Source of the DNA: Anaerozeibacter quisquiliarum
GTDB taxonomy: Bacteria > Bacillota > Clostridia > Christensenellales > Aristaeellaceae
Assembly (NCBI GenBank): GCA_051162045.1
Contig: JBISDI010000041.1
Direction: 5' to 3' (one strand)
Length of the DNA stretch: 34,358 nucleotides
Program-made: the position numbers and the translations under genes
In this document: positions 1 through 7,069 of the stretch, piece after piece
Numbering within the stretch: the first letter of the stretch is position 1
Layout of the letters: each line of letters begins with the position of its first letter
Notes under the pieces: generated by a model
What the model saw: only the letters and a program-made list of their open reading frames with translations
Told to the model about the DNA's origin: nothing
Database searches by the model: none

Positions 1-25
1 GGTTCGAGTCCCACCTGAGGAGCCA
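1..25 (+). tRNA. tRNA-Asn, 3' end (partial)
   Basis: The window opens inside a T-arm: the T-loop TTCGAGT (3-9) is followed by the 3' half of the T-stem, the 3' acceptor strand CTGAGGA, discriminator G and an encoded CCA ending at 25. This 3' end differs at only two positions from that of Bacillus tRNA-Asn as I remember it, and the G discriminator fits Asn. The anticodon lies outside the window, so the identity is an inference. Confidence 0.75.
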
Positions 26-29
26 CCCA

Positions 30-72
30 GAACATGTTCGGTGTGCGGCAGCAGCGAACATGTTCTTTGTTT
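30..72 (+). terminator. Rho-independent terminator of the tRNA
   Basis: An 11-bp perfect stem (30-40 GAACATGTTCG with 55-65 CGAACATGTTC) closes a 14-nt loop and is followed by TTTGTTT (66-72). It starts five bases after the tRNA CCA. Each arm is itself the palindrome GAACATGTTC, so the site is a double palindrome. Confidence 0.8.
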
Positions 73-112
73 CATGGATCTTCCTGTGGCGCGGACATTC
101 GCGTCCATTCCA

Positions 113-1081
113 TCAAAATTGCAAATCATCGCAATTCGAGCCGAGGGGCGCGCTGCGGCCAGGCCAAGTATCAACCACTTCTTTCATAACCCGTATGAAT
201 GCCCTGGCGGCGCCGGTCAACGGCCTGCGCTTGGAATAGGCCACGACAACCCTGCGCGGGGGGACATGCTGCTTGAACGAAAAATAGCGCGGCATCTGCG
301 GGAATTCATTGTGCATCGCAAGAATATCCGGGATAATCGTGATTCCAACTCCGGCGGCGGCCAGGGCTTGCGCCGTTGCCATGCTGTCTGTTTGCAGGAT
401 GATATTCGGCCGGAAGCCGGCGCCGTGGCATAAATCGAAAAACGAGGTTCTCAGCTTCTGACCTTTCTTCATGACGATGAAGGATTCTTCTTTCAAAAGA
501 GAAAAGTCGATGGATGGGTACGGTGGGAATTGCCCCTCTTCGTCCTCCGCGTTGCACAGGCGGTGCTTTGCCGGCAGCGCCAGTACGATTTCCTCCTGAA
601 AAAGTTCCTCGTATGTCAGTTCCGGATCGCTCAGGGGCAATAGCACGATGGAAAAGTCCGTAATCCCGCGCGTCGCGCATTCCTCGAGCTTTTCGGTAAT
701 GCCCTCTTCAAGGTTGATGCGGATACCGGGATATCGCTGTTTAAAGACGGGCAGTACCGTCGTGAGCAGATACATGCTCCGGTAGTTTGAACTGCCGATG
801 GTCAGGCGCCCCGTTTTGATTTCAAGCAGGTCGTCTATCTGACTTTTTCGTTGCTGCCGAAGCTGATGGATACTCCGCTCCGTTTGCAGGAAAATTTCAC
901 CCGCAGCCGTCAGCTTCGCCGGTCTTGCATTGCGTTCGAATATCTCCGCGCCCAGGTCGTTTTCGATCCTTTTGATGTATTGGCTCAACGACGGCTGAGC
1001 AATATACAGCCTTTTTGCCGCAAGGGAGACGCTCCCCTCTTCCAGGATTTTTTCAAGATAGATCAAAGCCCTGTCTTCCAT
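113..1081 (-). CDS. LysR-family regulator, probable TtdR-like activator of ttdAB
   Basis: 322-residue LysR-type transcriptional regulator. The N-terminal winged HTH (about residues 2-60, with the SVSLAAKRLYIAQPSLSQYI helix-turn-helix) is followed by a substrate-binding regulatory domain to the C-terminus. I chose the ATG at 1081 because GAGGGAGGG lies seven bases upstream; an in-frame ATG at 1108 has no ribosome site and would sit inside the promoter dyad. The gene is divergent from ttdA-ttdB, the same arrangement as E. coli ttdR-ttdAB, so it probably responds to tartrate or a related hydroxy-acid. Its own -10 (TATAAT, minus strand, 1118-1113) lies in the dyad at 1105-1124, which suggests autoregulation. 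The family call is firm; the ligand is inferred from context only. Confidence 0.88.
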   Translation of the reverse strand: MEDRALIYLEKILEEGSVSLAAKRLYIAQPSLSQYIKRIENDLGAEIFERNARPAKLTAAGEIFLQTERSIHQLRQQRKSQIDDLLEIKTGRLTIGSSNYRSMYLLTTVLPVFKQRYPGIRINLEEGITEKLEECATRGITDFSIVLLPLSDPELTYEELFQEEIVLALPAKHRLCNAEDEEGQFPPYPSIDFSLLKEESFIVMKKGQKLRTSFFDLCHGAGFRPNIILQTDSMATAQALAAAGVGITIIPDILAMHNEFPQMPRYFSFKQHVPPRRVVVAYSKRRPLTGAARAFIRVMKEVVDTWPGRSAPLGSNCDDLQF

Positions 1082-1104
1082 GACGCATCCCTCCCTCGCC
1101 GATT

Positions 1105-1124
1105 CCATAGGTATTATACTATGG
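1105..1124. promoter_or_regulatory. Dyad operator candidate between the LysR gene and ttdA
   Basis: CCATAG-N8-CTATGG is a perfect 6-bp dyad of the kind bound by LysR-type proteins. The LysR gene's -10 element TATAAT lies inside the spacer on the minus strand. Binding here would block the regulator's own transcription and could contact RNA polymerase at the ttdA promoter about 20 bp away. Inferred; no binding evidence. Confidence 0.5.
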
Positions 1125-1145
1125 ATTCAATAAAACGGAAAGTAT

Positions 1146-1174
1146 TTGATCTATGTATGTTTCCGGGTTATACT
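1146..1174 (+). promoter_or_regulatory. Sigma-A promoter for ttdAB
   Basis: TTGATC (1146-1151), a 17-bp spacer and TATACT (1169-1174) predict a start near 1181, giving a leader of about 40 nt before the ttdA start codon at 1220. Confidence 0.65.
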
Positions 1175-1219
1175 TAAAACGGAATGAACGACCGCCATAT
1201 TGGCAAGGGAGAGGTGAAT

Positions 1220-2119
1220 ATGACTCGAGAGGCGCAACGCGATCAATTCATAGACATCATGGCGAAATTCACTTCCTACGCGGGCAAGCACCTTCCCGAC
1301 GACGTCGGCACGAAGCTGAAGGAGCTTCGCGCAATGGAGGATACGCCCATGGCCGGGATTTTCTACGACGCCATGGACGAGGATCTGAGAATGGCGGACG
1401 AGTTGGACCGGCCGTGCTGCCAGGATACGGGCGTCATCCAGTACTTTGTGCGGGTTGGTTCCCGCTTTCCGCTGATCGATGAAATCGAGGACTGCCTGCG
1501 CGAAGCCGTAAAAAAGGCGACGGTCGAAGCTCCGCTTCGGCACAACGTCGTCGAAGTTTTCGATGAAAAGAACACGGGAAACAATGTGGGAACACGGATT
1601 CCCTGGATCGACTGGGAGATCGTTCCGCACAGCGACGAGGCGAACATCTACATGTACATGGCGGGCGGCGGGTGCAGTCTTCCCGGAACCGCCAAGGTTC
1701 TGATGCCGCTGGAGGGATACGAGGGCCTTGTGAAGTTCGTCTTTGACCAGATCATATCCTATGGAATCAACGCCTGCCCGCCTCTTCTGGTCGGGATCGG
1801 CATTGCCGGCTCCGTTGAGGTGGCGGCAAAGCTCTCCAAAAAAGCGCTGCTGCGGCCGATCGGAACGCACAACGGCAACACGCGCGGAGCGGATCTGGAA
1901 GCCATGATTGAGAAAGGGCTCAACGAAATTGGAATCGGCCCCGGAGGCATTACCGGGAAAAGCTCCGTCATGGGCGTTCATATCGAGCACGCGGGCCGCC
2001 ACCCGGCAACCTTGGCCGTCGGTCTGTCCACCGGCTGCTGGGCACACAGAAGGGCGCTCATCAAAATCGATTCGAAGTTGGGATACGAAGTGATATCGCA
2101 CAAGGGGGCGGTCCTATGA
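1220..2119 (+). CDS. ttdA: L(+)-tartrate dehydratase subunit alpha
   Basis: 299 residues, close to the 303 of E. coli TtdA, which it matches along its whole length. With TtdB it dehydrates L(+)-tartrate to oxaloacetate using a labile [4Fe-4S] cluster in the cytoplasm. Candidate cluster cysteines, by analogy with class I fumarases, are in CQDTG (C67), NACPP (C186) and TGCWAHR (C273); GGGCSLPG (149-156) and the PLRHN and TGKSSVMGVH motifs are also conserved. The ATG at 1220 was chosen because AGGGAGAGG sits just upstream; an in-frame start at 1184 lacks one. The end overlaps the ttdB start by four bases (ATGA), so the subunits are translationally coupled. A two-subunit class I fumarase is the alternative, but lengths, sequence and the divergent LysR gene favour tartrate. 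Confidence 0.92.
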   Translation: MTREAQRDQFIDIMAKFTSYAGKHLPDDVGTKLKELRAMEDTPMAGIFYDAMDEDLRMADELDRPCCQDTGVIQYFVRVGSRFPLIDEIEDCLREAVKKATVEAPLRHNVVEVFDEKNTGNNVGTRIPWIDWEIVPHSDEANIYMYMAGGGCSLPGTAKVLMPLEGYEGLVKFVFDQIISYGINACPPLLVGIGIAGSVEVAAKLSKKALLRPIGTHNGNTRGADLEAMIEKGLNEIGIGPGGITGKSSVMGVHIEHAGRHPATLAVGLSTGCWAHRRALIKIDSKLGYEVISHKGAVL

Positions 2120-2730
2120 GCACGAAAACGCTGACGACTCCGATCGAGGATCGAGACATCGAATCCCTCGCGATCGGGGATATCCTCTATCTGAACGGGT
2201 ATTTGATTACAAGCCGCGATGACGTGCACCAGCGCCTAATCAAGCAGAATAAGCCCCTTCCCGTCGATCTCGCGGGGAAGGCGATCTTTCACGCGGGCCC
2301 CATCATGCGGGGAAATAAGGAAACGGGCAAGTACGACGTCGTTTCCATCGGCCCCACGACGAGCATGCGCATGGAGAAATATGAGAGCGAGTTTATCGCG
2401 CAGACCGGGGTAAAGCTGATCGTCGGAAAGGGGGGAATGGGCGACAAGACGGCGGAGGGCTGCAAAACCCATAAGGCGATTCACGCCGTCTTTCCGGGCG
2501 GATGCGCCGTTCTCGCCGCGAGCCAGGTGGAAGAGGTCGAGGAGGTCGAATGGCTGGATCTGGGCATGCCGGAGGCAATGTGGGTGCTGCGCGTCAAGAA
2601 CTTCGGCCCGCTGATCGTCTCCATTGACACAATGGGGAACAATCTCTTCGCGAATAACAAAAAAATGTTCGATGAGAGAAAGGACCGCGTCGTTTCCGAA
2701 ATCACGAAGCACGTCGATTATCTCGATTAG
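2116..2730 (+). CDS. ttdB: L(+)-tartrate dehydratase subunit beta
   Basis: 204 residues against 201 in E. coli TtdB, collinear throughout. Diagnostic segments are LTTPI near the N-terminus, GKAIFHAGPI, SIGPTTSMRM, GVKLIVGKGGMG and FPGGCAVLAA, the swivelling beta-domain of class I hydro-lyases that completes the active site over the alpha-subunit cluster. The four-base ATGA overlap with ttdA implies coupled synthesis. No tartrate transporter or decarboxylase follows; downstream is about 580 bases without a convincing gene, and I see no clear terminator with a T-tract right after the stop. Confidence 0.93.
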   Translation: MSTKTLTTPIEDRDIESLAIGDILYLNGYLITSRDDVHQRLIKQNKPLPVDLAGKAIFHAGPIMRGNKETGKYDVVSIGPTTSMRMEKYESEFIAQTGVKLIVGKGGMGDKTAEGCKTHKAIHAVFPGGCAVLAASQVEEVEEVEWLDLGMPEAMWVLRVKNFGPLIVSIDTMGNNLFANNKKMFDERKDRVVSEITKHVDYLD

Positions 2731-3306
2731 CCATCATGCTTCGGCGCCCATTTCGGTTTCCGATGTCTCTTGCACGGCGACCCCGTGAATGCCGCCCGGC
2801 ACACCCTGACGAGTTTAGATTGCGCAGACGTAAAAATCCAAGGAGAAGACGACAACATACATCCTTCATCATTTGCGAATGATGGAGGATGTATTGGCTT
2901 CACGACAAACCCCTGTCGAATCAGCCGCGCATGCGGTGAAACCGATGGCCGCCGCAAGGAACGGAAGTGTTCCGAACCATTCCCCACAATCGCCAGGGGT
3001 ACGGAGCGCTTCATCTTCCCCTTCTCCTCCCCGACAAACCGGAAGAGAAGCCGGATCGGGTTTTCCCGCTTTTCCTGGAGACGCCTTACGGGGGTACCTG
3101 ATAGCAGACAAGGAGACGCTTGTCAATGTGTTTTGACAAACTTCGGAAGGGCCTGATTTTGATCGTTATGACGAAACGGCTTTCGATACAAATGCGGGCG
3201 CTCAAACCGGTTCCCAGAAAGCATCAATTTGACAGGCAATGGAAACGACAGCAAGGGATAAACGGCGGAAAACGGCGCGCGGTGCGATAATAATGGAGCG
3301 GATGTA
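2731..3306. other. Spacer without a convincing gene
   Basis: Open frames occur on both strands here (for example 2770-3156 plus and 2727-3014 minus) but none has a good ribosome site or a recognisable family, and overlapping open frames are expected at this GC content. The one definite structure is the hairpin at 2857-2894. The right end becomes AT-richer towards the promoter at 3307. Confidence 0.5.
2857..2894. repeat. 17-bp inverted repeat (hairpin), no T-tract
   Basis: Arms 2857-2873 and 2878-2894 pair over 17 bp with one G-T wobble, around a four-base loop TGCG. No run of Ts follows on either strand, so it is not a standard terminator. It lies about 130 bp past ttdB. It could be a repeat-element end or an mRNA-stabilising 3' structure. 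Confidence 0.6.
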
Positions 3307-3335
3307 TTGACAATTGGCGTTGTGTCGGATATACT
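3307..3335 (+). promoter_or_regulatory. Strong sigma-A promoter of the glycoside-use operon
   Basis: Consensus TTGACA (3307-3312), an exact 17-bp spacer and TATACT (3330-3335) predict a start near 3342. This is the best promoter match on the plus strand of the window. It probably drives the genes from 3397 onward, possibly to 12612. Confidence 0.8.
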
Positions 3336-3347
3336 GTACGCATAATC

Positions 3348-3364
3348 GGTTCTAATTTAGTACC
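3348..3364. promoter_or_regulatory. 17-bp palindromic operator, likely for the operon's GntR regulator
   Basis: The sequence reads GGT-N-CTAA-N-TTAG-N-ACC, a palindrome with seven matched pairs per half and only single-base exceptions. It begins about 6 bases after the predicted transcription start, a classical roadblock or repressor position. The only transcription factor in this operon is the GntR/FadR protein at 7916, making it the best candidate binder. Assignment is an inference. Confidence 0.6.
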
Positions 3365-3396
3365 AGTTACTCCGGTAAGAAGTTGGAAGTGAAAGC

Positions 3397-4572
3397 ATGG
3401 AACTCAACCGGCAGCAGTTGATCCTGACCCATTCCTTCGAGGACCGAGCGCGCCATTACGGCGCGGTCGCGCCACCGGTATATCTGAACTCGCTGCACGT
3501 ATTCCCAACGTTTGAGGAGTACGCGCACGCCGACGCGACGGACGATGATTGCTACGTCTACACCCGCGCCGGAAACCCCACCACGCACCTTCTGGAGCGC
3601 AAGCTCGCCGCGCTCGAGGGCGGAGCGCGTGCGGCGGTTTTTGCTTCCGGCATGGCCGCGTCAACCAGCGCGATCCTGGGCACCTGCAAGTCGGGGGACC
3701 ACGTGCTGTGCATGCGGGACGCTTACCAGCCGGTGAAACGCTTCATGGCCGCCGTCGGCGGCCCGCGCCTGAACATCGACATCTCCTTCGTGACCGGGAC
3801 GGATCTTGATGAAATCGAGCGCGCCATACGACCCAATACGAGGCTCATGATCCTGGAAAGCCCGGCAACGTTTGTGTTCACCGTCGTGGATCTCAGGGCC
3901 ATCGCCGAGATATGCCGGCGCCGTGGCATTGTCACCTACATCGACAACACTTATTCCACGCCGCTTTACCAAAACCCGCTGGAGATGGGCATCGACCTTG
4001 TGATGCACACGCTTTCGAAATACCTGGGCGGCCACAGCGACCTTATCGGCGGCGCTCTGATCGCCAGGGACGGCGACCGGATGGACTACATCATCCGGAA
4101 CATGCGCGAGTGGCTGGGCGGTGTGCTGGGGCCGATGGAAGGTTGGCTGGTGCTGCGCGGGCTGCGAACCCTGGAAGCTCGGCTCAAGTGCCACCAGCGC
4201 ACGGCGCTCCGGGTGGCGACATGGCTTGAGGCGCAGCCCAAGGTGAAGCGGGTATTGTACACGGGCCTTCCGTCCCATCCGCAGCGGGAACTGATCCTGC
4301 GGCAGATGCGCGGACATACGGGGCTGATGAGCCTGGTGCTGGACCGCCCGCCCGAGGACGCGGTGCGCTTCATTGATAAGCTCCGCCTGTTTGGCAAGGG
4401 CTGCTCTTGGGGCGGGTTCGAAAGCCTCGCGCTTTGCCCGCTGTACGAAGCCTCGGACGAGGAGATCCGATTCCTTGGGAACCCCGACCGGGGACTGATC
4501 CGGCTGCACTGCGGCCTCGAAGGCGCGGACAACCTGATCGCGGATCTCTCCCGGGCGCTTGACGAGACTTGA
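3397..4572 (+). CDS. Cys/Met-metabolism PLP-dependent enzyme (C-S lyase or gamma-synthase type)
   Basis: 391 residues, the usual length for the cystathionine gamma-synthase/beta-lyase/methionine gamma-lyase fold. Visible marks: YTRAGNPTT (55-63), the PLP-phosphate region of this family; ASGMAA (83-88), the cofactor-ring loop; D183 in YIDNTYSTP, which pairs with the pyridine nitrogen; and K208 in TLSKYLGGHSD, the Schiff-base lysine. The reaction cannot be fixed: beta- or gamma-elimination or replacement on a sulfur or oxygen-linked amino acid. It is the first gene behind the strong promoter and operator, upstream of a sugar importer and two glycosidases, an unusual place for amino-acid metabolism. 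AGTGAAAG before the ATG is a modest ribosome site. Confidence 0.85.
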   Translation: MELNRQQLILTHSFEDRARHYGAVAPPVYLNSLHVFPTFEEYAHADATDDDCYVYTRAGNPTTHLLERKLAALEGGARAAVFASGMAASTSAILGTCKSGDHVLCMRDAYQPVKRFMAAVGGPRLNIDISFVTGTDLDEIERAIRPNTRLMILESPATFVFTVVDLRAIAEICRRRGIVTYIDNTYSTPLYQNPLEMGIDLVMHTLSKYLGGHSDLIGGALIARDGDRMDYIIRNMREWLGGVLGPMEGWLVLRGLRTLEARLKCHQRTALRVATWLEAQPKVKRVLYTGLPSHPQRELILRQMRGHTGLMSLVLDRPPEDAVRFIDKLRLFGKGCSWGGFESLALCPLYEASDEEIRFLGNPDRGLIRLHCGLEGADNLIADLSRALDET

Positions 4573-4614
4573 CCGGCGCGGTCGCGCCGTTCAAAACGAT
4601 AAGGAGGGAATCAC

Positions 4615-5952
4615 ATGAGGAAACTGCTGGGGACCGTCCTGTGCCTCGTACTGATGGCAAGCCTCTTCACGGGCTTCGCCGCGTATGCCGAGGGGATCGA
4701 ACTGCGCTTCATCGATGTTTCTCCGAGCCCCGTCCGCCAGGAGTACTTTGAAACCACCTTCGCCAAGTTTAAGGAAGAAACCGGTATCCAGGTGACCTAC
4801 GAATCTGTGCCGTGGGATGACGCGGCCAACAAGCTGACGGTCCTGGGCGCCTCTGGCCAGCTTCCCGACGTGATGACCACCTGGGCCGGCTGGCTTGGCC
4901 AGTTTACCGCCGCCAATTGGGTGCTCCCGCTCAACAGCTACATCGAGGGCACGGAAGGCGAATACGCCGACACCGTGACCAAGCTCGTCTGGAAGGGCGA
5001 GAAGGAGCTGTACGGCAACTACTACACCGTGCCCGACGGCGTCATGGTAAAGGGCGTGTACGTGCGCAAGGACTGGGCGGCCGAAGCCGGTCTGAACCTG
5101 GATCCCGCGAAGGGATGGACCTACGGCGAGTTCTTCGACGCCGTACACAAGCTGACAGATCCCGCCAAGAACCACTACGGCACCTCGTTCCGCGGCGCGC
5201 GCGGCGCGTTTGACCCGCTCTTCGTGTATCTTCAGAGCTTGAGCGGCGGCAAGGCCTATGCCGACGACGGCGCGGCACTGTTCAATTCCGCGGAGAGCGT
5301 CGAAGCCTACAAGACCTGGAATGCGCTGTACCTGGATGGCTGCGCACCCAAGGACGCCATCAACTGGGGCTTCGTCGAGATGGTGGACAACTTCACCGGC
5401 GGTCTGACCGGCACGCTGATCAACGACTCCGAAGTCGCCGCCACCTGCATCTCCACCATGAAGGACGAGCAGTGGATGGTCATGCCGATGCCGAAGAGCG
5501 ATAAGGACGGCAAGATCTACAACACCGTCAATTCGCCCTACGCATACTCGATCTCCGCCGCCTCCAAGAATCCCGACGCGGCGTGGCAGCTGATCCAGTT
5601 CCTGACCCGCCCCGACAACAACATCGAATACTGCAAGTTGACCGGCCTGATCCCGATCAAGAAGGCCGTCGGCGACGACCCGTTCTATGGCCCGGATGGC
5701 TACTACGCCGCGTTCGTGCAGCAGCTCAATGACCCCGCGATGGTCGTACCCTGTGCGTTCGGCCCGTTCAGCTACACCGACATGCACCAGGGCATGATGC
5801 ACGAGGAAATGCAGAAGTACCTCTTGGGCCAGCAGGACGCCGAAACCTCGCTGGGCAACGTGGCCAGGGAGCTTGAGGCCCGCATGAAGCAGTACCTGGT
5901 GGACAACCCGGGTTCCGCGGTCGAGCAGCCCAAGGCGCTCAGCGAAGGCTGA
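4615..5952 (+). CDS. Extracellular solute-binding protein, CUT1 sugar ABC importer
   Basis: 445 residues of the family-1 solute-binding fold. Residues 1-25 form a signal peptide (MRK, a hydrophobic stretch, cleavage likely after AYA before E26). Unusually for a Gram-positive-type binding protein there is no lipobox cysteine, so it is predicted to be released or held non-covalently rather than lipid-anchored. Landmarks are the N-terminal FEETGIQVTYE-like segment typical of CUT1 proteins, DVMTTW and a C-terminal helical region. AAGGAGGG precedes the ATG. It lies 42 bp after the PLP gene and is followed by a terminator before the permeases. Substrate probably an oligosaccharide or glycoside bearing fucose or rhamnose, judged from the glycosidases downstream. 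Confidence 0.88.
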   Translation: MRKLLGTVLCLVLMASLFTGFAAYAEGIELRFIDVSPSPVRQEYFETTFAKFKEETGIQVTYESVPWDDAANKLTVLGASGQLPDVMTTWAGWLGQFTAANWVLPLNSYIEGTEGEYADTVTKLVWKGEKELYGNYYTVPDGVMVKGVYVRKDWAAEAGLNLDPAKGWTYGEFFDAVHKLTDPAKNHYGTSFRGARGAFDPLFVYLQSLSGGKAYADDGAALFNSAESVEAYKTWNALYLDGCAPKDAINWGFVEMVDNFTGGLTGTLINDSEVAATCISTMKDEQWMVMPMPKSDKDGKIYNTVNSPYAYSISAASKNPDAAWQLIQFLTRPDNNIEYCKLTGLIPIKKAVGDDPFYGPDGYYAAFVQQLNDPAMVVPCAFGPFSYTDMHQGMMHEEMQKYLLGQQDAETSLGNVARELEARMKQYLVDNPGSAVEQPKALSEG

Positions 5953-6039
5953 TGTCTGTCCGAACCATTTCTTTGCTGCCGCGGTGGGCTTTATGGCGCA
6001 CAGCGGCGGAAGGCCGACTGGTATACGCTTAGGCGCGGG

Positions 6040-6071
6040 GGCGGGGGAGGATGCCTTCCCCCGCCTTTTTT
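6040..6071 (+). terminator. Intra-operon terminator between binding protein and permeases
   Basis: GGCGGGGG (6040-6047) pairs with CCCCCGCC (6058-6065), extended by AGG/CCTT, and is followed at once by six Ts (6066-6071). Such a site after a binding-protein gene lowers permease transcription relative to the binding protein. The permease ribosome site GAAGGAGGG lies directly after it. Confidence 0.82.
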
Positions 6072-6085
6072 GAAGGAGGGTTCCC

Positions 6086-7069
6086 ATGAGCGAGCTTGTC
6101 CTGTACCTGGTGTTGGTAGCGGCCGTTTTCGTCATCGCGTTCGCGCTTCTACGCGCTTATGAACGGAAGAGGCCCTTAAGGTACCGGCGCGCGCGCCGCG
6201 CGGCGGAACCGTATCTGTTCATCCTGCCGGTCTTGGTGCTGCTGCTTCTGATGTTCGGCTACCCGCTGATCGACAGTTTCGTCATGGCGTTTCAGAACTA
6301 CAAGCTGACCGCGCCAAACGCCATCCGCTTTAACGGCCTCGCAAACTTCCAGAAGCTGTTCTCCGACCCCGACATAGGCCTGATTATGCGCAATTCGCTG
6401 GTTTATGTGATTGCCAGCGTCGCGGGACAGTTTACGCTGGGCATGACGCTGGCGTTGGCGCTCCGTAAAAAATTCCGTGGCCGCGGGCTATACCAGGCGG
6501 TCGTGTTCCTGCCATGGGCATTCTCCGCGTTCGTCATCGGCCTCATCTTCCGCTGGTCCTTCAACGGGGAATACGGCGTGGTCAACGACCTCCTTCAAAA
6601 GCTCGGCTGGGCCGGCGAGAAGCTGGCGTGGCTGGGTACGCCGGGGCTTTCCCTGACGGTGGTGGTGCTGGCGATGATCTGGATGGGCGTGCCGTTCTTT
6701 GCGATCATGAACCTGGCGGCCCTTCAGTCGATCCCGGCGGACGTGTACGAGGCGGCCGACATGGACGGCTGCGGCGCGATCCGGCGCTTCTTCTCGATCA
6801 CGATGCCCTACATCAAGCCGACCGTCATCGTGACGATCCTGCTGCGTACGATCTGGATATTCAATTCCTTCGACCTGATCGTCGTCATCACCGGCGGCGG
6901 GCCGGCCAACCACTCCCAGACGCTGCCGTCCTTTATGTACACGCGCGCGTTCTCGGGTTACGATTTCGGCCTCGCCTCGGCGCTGGGGGTGCTGTTGATG
7001 GTCATCCTTGCGGTGTACGCCGTTGTGTTTTTGCAGGGGACCAAGTATAATAGGGCGGGTGATTTCTAG
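6086..7069 (+). CDS. CUT1 sugar ABC importer, permease 1 (MalF/UgpA type)
   Basis: 327-residue inner-membrane permease. The EAA loop that docks the ATPase is at about 222-241 (YEAADMDGCGAIRRFFSITMP). An extra hydrophobic helix at residues 4-22 precedes the canonical first helix (about 43-60), giving about seven membrane segments. GAAGGAGGG lies six bases upstream of the ATG. Its stop codon overlaps the GTG start of the second permease by one base, so the two are coupled. No ATP-binding subunit is encoded anywhere in the operon; in Firmicutes, CUT1 importers are often energised by a shared MsmX/MsmK-type ATPase encoded elsewhere, and this is the likely case. Confidence 0.9.
   Translation: MSELVLYLVLVAAVFVIAFALLRAYERKRPLRYRRARRAAEPYLFILPVLVLLLLMFGYPLIDSFVMAFQNYKLTAPNAIRFNGLANFQKLFSDPDIGLIMRNSLVYVIASVAGQFTLGMTLALALRKKFRGRGLYQAVVFLPWAFSAFVIGLIFRWSFNGEYGVVNDLLQKLGWAGEKLAWLGTPGLSLTVVVLAMIWMGVPFFAIMNLAALQSIPADVYEAADMDGCGAIRRFFSITMPYIKPTVIVTILLRTIWIFNSFDLIVVITGGGPANHSQTLPSFMYTRAFSGYDFGLASALGVLLMVILAVYAVVFLQGTKYNRAGDF

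Noticed and set aside
30..65. GAACATGTTC as a LexA (SOS) box
   Set aside because: Gram-positive LexA sites need GAAC-N4-GTTC; here only two bases separate the halves, and the two copies form a terminator stem after the tRNA.
1151..2101. Long minus-strand open frame opposite ttdA
   Set aside because: It is fully antisense to a gene identified along its length, lacks a ribosome site and encodes no recognisable protein; typical at this GC content.
2770..3156. Open frame of 128 codons in the ttdB spacer
   Set aside because: No ribosome site, Arg/Ser-rich composition, crosses the 17-bp hairpin and competes with similar frames on the other strand.
4591..6135. 514-codon minus-strand frame opposite the binding-protein gene
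   Set aside because: Antisense shadow of a well-identified gene with codon bias on the plus strand.
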